From: Saturnia japonica
Taxonomy: Eukaryota; Arthropoda; Insecta; Lepidoptera; Saturniidae
Assembly: GCA_033032175.1 (NCBI GenBank)
Contig: CM065309.1
Span: 9,300,001 to 9,364,000, forward strand
DNA length: 64,000 nucleotides
Direction of reading: 5' to 3'
Positions 55,891-64,000 of this stretch are shown one piece after another (position 1 is the first letter of the stretch; each line of letters opens with the position of its first letter). The notes below the pieces were generated by a model. The model made no database searches, had not been told where the DNA came from, and saw only the letters and a list, made by a program, of their open reading frames with translations. Made by a program: the position numbers and the translations under genes.

Positions 55891-56330
55891 TAATTTGACT
55901 ACTTCTGTAGTTAAGTCACAACTCAGAAAAAGAATGCAACTTTGCGTACGCAATAGGGGAAGTCACTTCAAGCAGGAATTATAATTAGGCTAAATTACAA
56001 AATGTCTTAATTGTAACTTATTATTAATTGTTATTACTACTAAACTTGTACTGGTTCTAAATTTTATTTTAAATTTGTGTTTTATTTACATTGGGTATTG
56101 TTTTTAATTAATTTTATGGAAATTTTAAACAACGTCCTTAAGTTTAGTTCGAATACGAATTCCCGCCTGCTTCTTTTGTGACCTCTTCTATCAGTTTCTT
56201 TGAAATAAGTTACTAGTTCTTATGCATTAATGCATTGTTGAAGAGCATAATAAGCCGTCTCCGCAGTGTTTCAACATCTTTGGACCAGTCGGGTACGAAC
56301 ATGGCGCACTTCACCCTACGGGGGATGTCC
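55891..56330. other. AT-rich part of intron 4
   Basis: No exon or clear repeat is seen between the transposase remnant and the LINE fragment. Confidence 0.45.
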
Positions 56331-57800
56331 GCCTGTCACTTAACGACTAGTCCAGTTCCGGGTACTGGTGATGGGATGCTTTTGTGAAGCCAGTTGAGGG
56401 TGAGATCGTTCTCGCACCATATCTTTAGGACCCCTTCGCTGAAGAACAGCTTTCCACAGAAGGCTGGTATGAAGGCCGGTGTCGCTGAGCTAGATGGGCT
56501 AACCATATCTAGCAGTTTGGTCACCAGGTTTTTCTCAATTTCTTCTACCTGTTCCGCATTAAGATCACGGAACGTCTGGGTCATGACTGCTATGCCTCTT
56601 GTTCAAACCGGAGACGTTTGCTCTCACCCCTCAGAGAAATAGTCTTGTTGGGGCGAGATCTTTTGTTGGAAGGCATAGTTTGACTAGAGGTCTCCCCAGA
56701 GTTGTCACCTGGTCGTCAGAAGTGACGCGAAGGCCTTTCCAGATCGCTTTCCTTCCGACTATTCGCTTCGTCGGAGGTGTACAGCTCCATCTGTCGCGAT
56801 TTGGCCTATTTATTCAGTCTTTTCTGCGGTTACTGCTCCTGCGGCCTTTATGGTACATTGGGGGCGAATCCTTGCTTACTTCGACAATGGGTGACAATGG
56901 TTTTGAAACTTCAGCAGCATTTTGCTTGCCGCGATTGCGTCGACGGGCCTCAGGCCCGGTTGCAGCAACAGCCGCAGGTTGCTCCTTCCTAAGCAGGTTT
57001 GCCTTCTTTACCTTCCCAGCTTCAGCTCGCGCTTTCGTACGTTTAATTTTGCTGGGCGACTTTCCGAAGTTTTTTCCCCTCTTGGTCGTCATTTGCCAAA
57101 AAGGTCCCTCTTGCGAGGTCGTTGCTGGCATGGCTTCCCTAAGGGTGTTTAGGCCTAGAGATGAAGGCGTATCCTTAGACGCAGCCCTATCTAGTTGTGG
57201 CGCATTTGCAGCCTGAGTGTTGTTAATCGGGACAGCCACACCCTTCGGCGCAGCCCTCTTCCCCTGGGACTCCTTTTTATCGTCCATAATTGATAAAAGA
57301 TTTCTATTAATCTCCGGTGGCGTCCCACCCTCCAGGGAGTCCGCAGTAGGGGACGTCCGAGCATCAGAAGTACCCGTCTGTCAGCACCTACCACCAGAGA
57401 TATAAGGTCTGAAAAGAGCAGCTATACGGCGCAAAGAAGTATGTAGTTGGCATTTGGTTGGAAGGTACCTACCGATGGCTTGCCATAAGTCCCGCGCACC
57501 GCCGACTATCTCTGACGATAACCGCAGGCGATTGATCCTGACCGGCTCCCCCGGGCCTTCCGTTTCGCAAGAAATTCGGGCCAAAGAGGCTTGTTGCCAC
57601 CCGTGGCCGGGGTAGTATATAGTTCCAGGATCCCTTCATCCCTGCGTACGGGTTTCCGCGCACGGCACATATACGTGGGTAGCTATAAACTCTCCTGTTT
57701 GGAGAGTCTCCCGAGCCTCAACTTTTTTCGTGAGGCTCGGTCCGCAGATCACCGCTACCTATACTCTGCAGCGGATTAGGAAGGGAAAGGTGACGGATGG
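56330..57800 (-). mobile_element. LINE fragment with DUF4780-like ORF1, in intron 4
   Basis: This is a GC-rich block on the minus strand. From 57,287 it reads MDDKKESQGKRAAPKGVAVP, then a lysine-rich region (KIKRTKARAEAGKVKKANLL). In another frame, from 56,584, it reads DLNAEQVEEIEKNLVTKLLD, PAFCGKLFFSEGVLKIWCEN and LTLNWLHKSI. This matches the DUF4780 pattern in insect retroelement ORF1 proteins, with the conserved Trp near its end. The 400 bp upstream (57,380-57,780) looks like a GC-rich 5' leader. No RT is present, so it is a truncated or recombined piece. I cannot tie it to the R1-clade copy at 60 kb. Confidence 0.6.
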
Positions 57801-58193
57801 AGGGGGGGGGGAGTTCGACTAGGGGTTTTGGTTGTGTCTGTATAAAACCAATAACAGGCGGCAACCACGTGAAGGATGTCTTCCCAGACTTGCCTTGGAG
57901 GTCATGGCAAAAAGTTGTGTTTACTCCAAGATCGTTCGCCGTGTAAGGTCATTGGACAGATGGTCTTACCAGGGATAGATTAAGTTTCATCAACACTACT
58001 TTGAACCTGAACCTACCCCCGCGGTGTGGTTAGATTCGTTTTAATTGTGGAAGTTACATAGGCTATATAGCATTTAAATACAACGTCTGGGAATAAAATA
58101 GAAAGCAAAAATAGAAAAATATTTTTTTAGTCAAGTGTTTTTGTTGCAGTCGGGTTGTTTTGTTTCCTTTATAATATTTATTTCCATTTACAG

Positions 58194-58430
58194 ATCCTAT
58201 CCTAAAAAATGGTTCGAGAGGCAAACCTATAATTTTGAAACGTCCTAAAGATTCCACGGTTTTGAAAATACATCCTAAGTATAAGACCAGTGATGATCCT
58301 AAGGTGATCAGTCGCGATAAGCCTATGAGGACGGTAAGAGGCGGTCCTGCTAAGCAGAGAGAGAAATTAGTCTGTCCTGTTTGTGGTATACTTACATATT
58401 CATTAGGCCACCATATTGCTACTCATCAAG
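58194..58430 (+). CDS. ZAD zinc-finger gene, exon 5 (linker end and finger 1)
   Basis: The acceptor is 'tttccatttacag|atcc' and the donor 'catcaag|gtaaaa', phase 1. The split Tyr codon joins to exon 4. It reads YPILKNGSRGKPIILKRPKD, a basic linker, then KLVCPVCGILTYSLGHHIAT with a final His. This finger is C-x2-C-x9-H-x3-H, shorter between the Cys and His pairs than the usual C2H2 (x12). It may be a degenerate or atypical first finger. Exon 4 and exon 5 are separated by 8 kb of mobile DNA. Confidence 0.85.
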
Positions 58431-58659
58431 GTAAAAATTATTTAGTTCTTTTTAAAATAATTTTGCTTATGTAAATATTGTATACACCCGTGGGTATTAA
58501 AAATGCCGATGTTTGACGTGAAGAAGATTTATTTCAATTTCACACAGTTACAAAATACACGAACTCTCAATACTGTTATTTATTTCACTGTGGTTTCGCT
58601 TCCTTTTATCGCTGGATGTTATCGCTTTGTAATTCCAAACTGAACTACTTCGGCGCCGC

Positions 58660-59385
58660 TTTTCTTTTTTTTTTTTTAACTGACTACACTGTTAGCCTTA
58701 GGGGCCCTATCGTCAAACAGAGCCGCTGCGGCTTTTACAGCTTCACCGGACTTGGGGGCGAGCGCTTAGGGCACTCAGCCGCGAAAGTTTGTGACGACCC
58801 GCACGAGGGTGCCAGAGTGGCCGAACCTCGGCTCGGGCGGTCGTCGCGAATGCGAAAAAGTCGCGATCTAGCTAATTCCCTAATCTTATGAGAATTCGAG
58901 CTAACTAATATATACTCATATGCACGTTCCCCTCCTCCTGGGAGGAAGGAGTGGACCATGCGTATGTGTATTTGTTAATCGGAATGGTTTTTCTACACTA
59001 ACTAGCGCATTAGTCTAACTAGCGCAAAAAAAAGAAAAAAAAAAAGGTCCCTTACAGAACCTATGTACCTGTGTGGTGTGCACGTGTGTGTGTTCATACG
59101 TGTGTAATGTTGTGTGTGGGTAACTAAGTGTTGCACGTATAGTGTCACTTTGTATCACGCGGGCGGCTGCCTGACCCAAGGGCTTCACACCGAGGAACGG
59201 ACCTAGGCTTGGGTTGCCGCTAGAGAGGGTGGACGTGACGGGTGTGCGGGAGCGAAGTTGACCGCCCGTCCTCTGCGGAGAAAACGGTGGTTACGCGGGC
59301 GTGGGCGGTGGCACGCTCTGTTTGGAGAGACGGTGTCGGCGTAGAACGCGTTAGCTTTTTCGGTTTGGTCGGGCGGGTCAGTGAA
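58660..59385 (-). mobile_element. Longest copy of retroposon family P, in intron 5
   Basis: The T run at the left (58,660-58,677) is the tail of a minus-strand copy. TACTTCGGCGCCGC occurs at 58,646-58,659 and 59,386-59,399, a clear 14-bp duplication. At 726 bp it extends about 320 bp beyond the 27-kb copy into a GC-rich 5' part with no recognisable protein. Both copies share the body from the tail to 'gtcccttacagaacct'. Whether this is full length or a truncated LINE is unknown. Confidence 0.88.
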
Positions 59386-59829
59386 TACTTCGGCGCCGCG
59401 CCTGAGCCGCTTAAATACCTACACTAAACGATCGCAGAAAAAACGTGAATCGTCGCTAACTTTCTTGACGTTTAGTTTCTCTGCTTACTCGATGACGTAA
59501 TCGAGGCGATAAGCCCTATACATGCGTGTGTAAACTGCGATGTTTACACAAACATGCGCCGCGGTTGTTTACAAAGCGAACATTATTTCGAAGTCCTGAG
59601 AAGTTTGTAGTTGCTTCGAGATATTTCGGGAACAGGATTTTCTCTATCTTTTTAATCGGATTGTAACAGGTCGTATCAATATGTACAAAACAAAAAAAAA
59701 CTGAATTGGGAATTGTTGTGGGAAAACTTTACACGTCAGTCAATTACCCTTTCCACTATCGATATTTTCATAGATAATTTTTTGTCATTAAGTATTACTG
59801 TTTTTTTTATCATCGATTTTAAGTATTAG

Positions 59830-60010
59830 CAATATGCTCACAATCTCACCTGATAAGTGACAATGTGGCCCAAGATGGTGAAACCCTAACTACTAGTTAG
59901 GGCGCCTGTTAAAGTAGGGAAACTAGCTCTCAAGTGCAGCTGCCGGAACACCTATAGGTGCTTGACGATAAACTGTCAATTGAAGAGTGGTAAGTTGCCA
60001 GGCGGACATT
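59830..60010. mobile_element. SINE-like body fragment
   Basis: 'caatctcacctgataagtga', 'aagatggtg' and 'aactagctctcaagtgcagc' parallel 2906-2990 inside the tandem unit. It sits directly before the R1-clade LINE. Confidence 0.45.
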
Positions 60011-61323
60011 AGGAAATACTCGCAACAAGCGGATGGCGCCTGGCCCGGATGGAGTTCCGAGCCGGCTGTTGAGTGTGGCGCTGGACCACATGGGGGGAGA
60101 GCTTCGGGAGCTGTTCAACCGTTGTTTGTCGGCTGGACGGTTCCCGAAGCTCTGGAAGGTGGGGCGACTCTGCCTTCTGGCGAAGGAGGGTCGCCCCCCG
60201 GACTGCCCGTCCTCGTACCGTCGCCGTTTGTTCGCGGGGGTGGTGAGGAGCATGGCCGTCTACGGGGCACCGATCTAGGTGGATGCTCTCAGCGCCACGA
60301 ACCGACGCGTGCTGCGTGCTACGCAGCGTATCGTGGCGCTGAGAGTCATTCGCGGGTACCGATAGGTGTCCGCGGGGGCGGCCTGTGTCCTTGCCGGCTG
60401 CCCGCCGTGGGAGTTGGAGGCGTAGGTGCTCGCCGCCGTGAACAGATTCACGGCGGTGAGGAGAGAGGCAGGAGAGCCTCCAGCTCCCACAGAGGTCGAG
60501 CGAATAAGGCGGGAGGTCAAGGAAGGAGTCTTGAGGAGGTGGGAGGAGGACCTGGCGGGCGCGCGCTATGGGCGTTACACCATAGACGCCGTCCGCCCGG
60601 TCCTCCGGGAGTGGTGCGACAGGGAGCGTGGCTCCCTGAGCTTCAGACTTGTGCAGGTACTGTCCGGACATGGTTGCTTCGGATGGTACCTGCACAAGAT
60701 AGCCAGAAGGGAGCCCAACACTACGTGCCACGAGTGCGGGGCTGTAGAGGACACAGCGCAGCACACACTCTCTGAGTGTGCTGCGTGGGTGGAGCAGCGC
60801 CGCACTCTGGCCGTAGCTGTTGGAGGGGACCTCTCGCTGCCGAGTATGGCAAAAGCCATGCTCGGCAGCGAGACTGCATGGACGGCGATGGCCTCCTTCT
60901 GCGAAGACGTCATCTTGCAGAAGGAGGCTGCGGAGAGGGTACGCGAGGGGGATCCCCTGAGCGGCCCTCTCCGCCAAAGACGAACGGGTGGCAGGAGGAG
61001 GTGGTTCATCCGCCAACTCCCGCCACCCTAGCTGAACCAGAGGAGATGGTCGGGGGCCCGTCTTCTCATTGCACAGGTTCGGCGGACGGAGGAGACGGCT
61101 ATCGTGTACTTAGCTGTCTCCTAATTAGGCCGGGGCCCGGTTAGCCGGGCCGGCGCGGCGCGCTGTATGCCAGCGCAGTGCCTGCGTCGCCCCAGTATGG
61201 CGGCGGATGGTACACCGTGGAGTTTTAGTGAGTAGGAGTCTCACATAACCACTCGTCCCCCCAGGCGAGTGTGTATCCATGATGGGTTTTCTCTCCACGT
61301 TAAAAAAATAAATAAAAAAAAAA
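60011..61323 (+). mobile_element. R1-clade LINE, 5'-truncated and RT-deleted, in intron 5
   Basis: The GC-rich plus strand reads RMAPGPDGVPSRLLSVALDH, an RT motif, then PPDCPSSYRR. It jumps directly to LFAGVVRSMAVYGAPI, so the RT palm with its YxDD motif is deleted. The C-terminal part runs from about 60,426 (RRWEEDLAGARYGRYTIDAV, then CHECGAVEDTAQHTLSEC) to a stop at 61,029. The C-x2-C-x8-H-x4-C zinc motif and its position are typical of R1-group LINEs. A stop after GAPI and two more before 60,430 add to the damage. The 3' tail ends in an A-rich run at 61,300-61,323. Confidence 0.85.
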
Positions 61324-61415
61324 GAATGTTTACATGCAACTATGCTTGTTTTGAGACATTAAGCTTTAAACAAATCAAAATTATTGTGTTCAGTATATTT
61401 CTTTAATTCTTACAG

Positions 61416-61563
61416 AGAAAAAGAAGTATAGTTGCTCACAATGTCCAAGAACTTTCACTCAGAAGGGTAATTTGCACATACATTCAAAACGACATACAGG
61501 TATAAAGGATCACATATGTGAAATATGTGGTGTTGGATACTACAGCAAGAAAGCTTTGGTCAG
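61416..61563 (+). CDS. ZAD zinc-finger gene, exon 6 (fingers 2 and 3)
   Basis: The acceptor is 'taattcttacag|agaa' and the donor 'ttggtcag|gtatga', phase 2. It reads EKKKYSCSQCPRTFTQKGNL, HIHSKRHTGIKDH, then ICEICGVGYYSKKALVR. Finger 2 is a standard C-x2-C-x12-H-x3-H; finger 3 starts here and takes its histidines from exon 7. The TG(I)KDH linker between them departs slightly from the common TGEKP. These fingers normally bind three base pairs each. Confidence 0.9.
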
Positions 61564-62310
61564 GTATGATGACTTTTTTTCTATATAAATAACTTATGAT
61601 ACCATTTTGATATACAACCTTCCATGAAAGATATACCATTGTTTGTAAAAAAAGGGTGATACCAATATAAATAATGACTTGAGAAGGTAAGAAAAAAATT
61701 AAACACAATGTTAAGATAATATTCACAAGTTAATAATACCAGCCTGTAAGTGTTGTAATGATTGGCTTTATACCCACGCGACCACCCACCCATGTGTGGA
61801 AGGTATGGGCTTAATCACCACACCAGCCCATAACTAATTGGCCATTTGAAACGCCGAGAAATCAAAAGTTATATGTTTTTTCGCACATACAGTACCTATA
61901 TATAACTATTTATAGTTTATTAATACTTATTACTTTGGTATTTCATTTGTTTTGCTATAGTATGTTTCAATGTAGTCAAACATATCAAAATAAAAAGAAA
62001 CCAACAGGTTTAAAGGAATTAAAAAGTAAATGATTATTTTACTAATGTTTAGAAACAAATTATTAACGAGTCCAGGAGAAAAACTTTCTCTCTATCCAAG
62101 GTTTTTCAAGTTACTGTTCTGTGTTTAATATGCCCTAGTCTTAAAACATAACCCCGGCCCCAGACGCTGGTAACAACGTTGGCACCGACGTGACGCGACA
62201 TGTTTTTACGCGTTTAGAAATGGGCGGTTCTTCAACGTTAGAGCCAAAGTGTGGAGTCGGGGTAATCCATACTTTGTCCTTCTCATTGATTCCTGTTTGA
62301 TTTTTTTCAG

Positions 62311-62377
62311 GCATAAATTAACTCATAAAAGAGAGAAGCCATACTCATGCAATTTATGTAACAAGGGGTTTATATCT
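62311..62377 (+). CDS. ZAD zinc-finger gene, exon 7 (end of finger 3, start of finger 4)
   Basis: The acceptor is 'gatttttttcag|gcat' and the donor 'atatct|gtaagt', phase 0. The Arg codon is split correctly with exon 6. It reads HKLTHKREKPYSCNLCNKGF and IS. The first two His complete finger 3, and CNLC opens finger 4. It is a short exon of 67 bp. Confidence 0.9.
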
Positions 62378-62507
62378 GTAAGTATTATATTGTTATTTAA
62401 TTTGAAACCATGCCAAGTATTTTTATTAATAACCAAGTACATGATAGTATTAGTTGAAACATTCAGTATGTAGTGTAGGTTGATAAGAGCAAATTCATAT
62501 ATTTCAG

Positions 62508-62573
62508 CAGTGTGATTTGAACCGTTATCTACTCATATATTCTGGTTACAAACCATATAAATGCAACACATAA
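62508..62573 (+). pseudogene. Dead alternative zinc-finger exon between exons 7 and 8
   Basis: A good acceptor ('atatatttcag') precedes an in-phase (0) stretch: [20 protein letters not shown], then T and a stop. It aligns with exon 8 ([20 protein letters not shown]), so it is a duplicated or ancestral finger exon. Both zinc-binding His positions are Tyr (cat to tat), and the second Cys of the next finger is lost to the stop. Inclusion would truncate the protein. Most likely it is a decayed exon that is skipped. Confidence 0.75.
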
Positions 62574-62622
62574 ACAATGTCATTTAATGCGATTTTTTCA
62601 TGTTACCTTTATTACGTTCCAG

Positions 62623-62766
62623 ACGCAAAATCTACGCTGCCATATGAGAATCCATACAGGAGACAAACCGTTTAAATGTGACATCTGTGATAAAAGTTTT
62701 GTGCAACATCACCATCTGCGAAATCATACCCTTACTCATACAGGGGATAAACCCTTTTCATGCGAG
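62623..62766 (+). CDS. ZAD zinc-finger gene, exon 8 (fingers 4 and 5)
   Basis: The acceptor is 'attacgttccag|acgc' and the donor 'tgcgag|gtcagt', phase 0. It reads [20 protein letters not shown], then [20 protein letters not shown] and GDKPFSCE. Finger 4 is completed here and finger 5 is whole; both are canonical and joined by TGDKPF linkers, the hallmark of DNA-binding arrays. The last residues, FSCE, start a sixth finger whose remainder must come from a further exon. Summed from exon 1 this makes 456 codons. Confidence 0.9.
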
Positions 62767-62906
62767 GTCAGTAGGAAGATTATTATGATTTTTCAGCTAT
62801 ATAAGTTTTATAACATTGTAAGTAAAAATGACAAAACAAAAATATTAAGTTCCTTAATATGCAATCCTAGAATCCAAAATAGGATAGATTGCAATTTAAT
62901 TTACAG

Positions 62907-62948
62907 AGGTGCTCAAACGGTCGATCGCGAGAGGTTTTCCCTCTGTAG
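62907..62948 (+). CDS. Tentative terminal exon 9 of the zinc-finger gene
   Basis: A good acceptor ('tttaatttacag') is followed in phase 0 by [13 protein letters not shown] and a stop. Spliced to exon 8 the join reads C-E-R-C, restoring the C-x2-C of a sixth finger, but no histidines follow. Either the protein ends here with a stub finger or the true exon 9 is outside the window. I rate it as a possibility only. The intron from 62,767 to 62,906 is also open in one frame, so read-through is not excluded. Confidence 0.3.
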   Translation, partial: RCSNGRSREVFPL

Positions 62949-63519
62949 GGAAATCTTGGCCGAATACAGTAAATCCACAATTTTTATTTGGTGATGACAT
63001 GATTCACATTTCAGTTGATGGACGTTTAACTAGAATAGTCCCCTTATTATTTTTTTTATATCGAAATAAGCCCTTGCTAGCGGCTAAAGGAGGCTTTATT
63101 AAAGGAACGAGCTGTATTTGTCAAAGAAAAGTCGCGGTGCGCGAAGACTTTCATTCTCGCCCTTTTTTTATATATTTCGGTTGCAGGACTTCGTCCGCGC
63201 CAATATAGATATTGCACCTACGGAAAACTGAATCTAAGAGAATCATTATGAGTAGTAGCTTGAATGCGATACGAAGTTTATATAATAATATAAAATAACG
63301 CTGTGCCCGCGGCTCCGTACGTGTTTGATATTACGCAGTAGTTAGTCCTGTAATTTTATTTTTATATATATTATTGACATTTCAAATAGCCTATCAATTG
63401 AGGAATGTACCATGTATGTATCTATGTATCATGTACTTCCCATGTACAATTGTTCTTAAAATTCATTGAGAATTATCAAAGTTGTTTTTTTTTCCATATT
63501 TATTTAATTATTTTTGACG
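62949..63519. other. Downstream AT-rich DNA
   Basis: No further C2H2 exon is found. A few phrases ('cgaagactttcattctcgcc', 'ggacttcgtccgcgccaata') look like lepidopteran repeat ends, but none can be named. Confidence 0.4.
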
Positions 63520-63690
63520 ATTCCTATATAGCCTATCATCAATTTTTTACATGATGTCACTTTTCGTTGAGTAACGATGTCAATATTTTTGGGGTATAAG
63601 TTCAATGGCAGTGATCGGGTTAGGATTCGCAGTATTAATTTATTTTATTTAATAATATATTAGTAACAGATATTTTATATAAATTTTAGC
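63520..63690 (+). repeat. Diverged relative of the 3-kb unit
   Basis: 'cttttcgttgagtaacgatg' through 'cgcagtattaatttatttta' matches 3817-3910 and 6866-6958 with about one change in ten to twelve bases, in the same orientation. It shows that part of the tandem unit is a dispersed repeat. Confidence 0.75.
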
Positions 63691-63827
63691 TTTCTGAACT
63701 CCTCCATATAAACTTTAACCATGCCAAATATCAGTCTTCCGTGCACACAATACGCATAAAAAGATACCGAAAGCTTTTGCTTCACATATTAATTAATGTA
63801 TAGATACTACTCTGTCAAAAAAGTACC

Positions 63828-64000
63828 GGGAAACGATCAATAATACACAAAATGTTAGTTATTCATCCTATTTTATCACCTTCAAAGTATGCTCCTTAAG
63901 AAACGACAAACTTACGCCAACGTGTAATCCAATCATCAAAACATTTTTGAAACGCTTTTTCCGGAATTGATTTTAGTTCTCGTCGCGAATTTACCTTGAT
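63828..64000 (-). mobile_element. Mariner 3' end, continuing past the window
   Basis: It begins 'actctgtcaaaaaagtaccg', the inverted repeat of the mariner in copy C, and continues in the complement of that element's 3' coding end ('caccttcaaagtatgctcct', 'cgctttttccggaattgatt'). It is on the minus strand and cut by the window edge. Confidence 0.8.

Noticed and set aside
60280..60345. Inverted repeat 'cagcgccacga ... tcgtggcgctg' as a regulatory hairpin
   Set aside because: It lies within LINE coding sequence, and both arms encode conserved-looking residues (LSA, VAL); chance in GC-rich DNA explains it.
60009..61016. A 335-codon open frame on the minus strand
   Set aside because: It is antisense to the GC-rich R1-clade LINE, whose plus-strand frames carry recognisable RT and zinc motifs. 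Its composition is what GC-rich antisense DNA gives, and it has no domain.
62587..62994. The 135-codon frame continuing past the exon 8 donor as the true gene end
   Set aside because: The zinc-finger pattern stops exactly at the GTCAGT donor and the sequence after it is low-complexity. Read-through is possible but less likely than splicing.
1..64000. CRISPR array, operon or prokaryotic defence system
   Set aside because: The introns, ZAD fingers and insect transposons show eukaryotic DNA. The repeats found are transposon ends, LTRs or a long tandem unit, not spaced short repeats.

Overview
This is eukaryotic, almost certainly insect and most likely lepidopteran, genomic DNA. It is AT-rich and intron-containing. 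It is dominated by decayed mobile elements of families common in moths and butterflies: several mariner lineages, Merlin, BEL/Pao, Ty3/Gypsy, I-clade and R1-clade LINEs, a DUF4817-type transposase, SINEs and MITEs. The best-supported host gene, a ZAD plus C2H2 zinc-finger gene, belongs to a class expanded in insects. There are no operons, CRISPR arrays, rRNA genes or convincing tRNA genes.

Layout. 1-8.8 kb: a ~3.05-kb unit in two head-to-tail, almost identical copies, plus a truncated third copy at the window start. Each unit carries a tRNA-like SINE, a LINE-type tail and a dead mariner. 10.05-12.42 kb: a small LTR retrotransposon with 143/154-bp LTRs, a 5-bp target duplication and an inverted gag fragment. 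12.86-13.14 kb: one orphan minus-strand coding exon with good splice sites. 13.4-15.6 kb: a MITE and a nearly intact mariner with perfect inverted repeats and a single frameshift. 17.35-22.1 kb: a near-complete but decayed I-clade LINE (ORF1, endonuclease, RT, RNase H). 23.9-26.9 kb: a BEL/Pao gag-protease fragment with its LTR. 27-32.3 kb: several 5'-truncated copies of one retroposon, most with target duplications, a MITE, and a second I-clade LINE split by a solo LTR. 32.6-37 kb: two Merlin (ISXO2-type) transposase remnants. 38.3-42.7 kb: a complete-ended but internally deleted Ty3/Gypsy element inside an older repeat.

43.16-62.8 kb or beyond: the host gene on the plus strand. Eight exons can be joined with consistent phases at every junction. 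They encode an N-terminal ZAD (exons 1-2), an acidic/basic linker (exons 3-4) and at least five C2H2 fingers (exons 5-8), for at least 456 codons. Its introns hold most of the mobile DNA in this half of the window: mariners, a BEL LTR inside an inverted duplication, an RNase H LINE fragment, a probable hAT-like element, a DUF4817 transposase, a LINE ORF1, a retroposon and an R1-clade LINE. Between exons 7 and 8 lies a dead zinc-finger exon whose two histidine positions read tyrosine. The window ends with relatives of the 3-kb repeat and of its mariner.

Nothing here is clearly a new biological system. The most informative structures are the young tandem duplication, the zinc-finger gene with its dead exon, the rearranged LTR elements, and a retroposon that landed twice at one target site.
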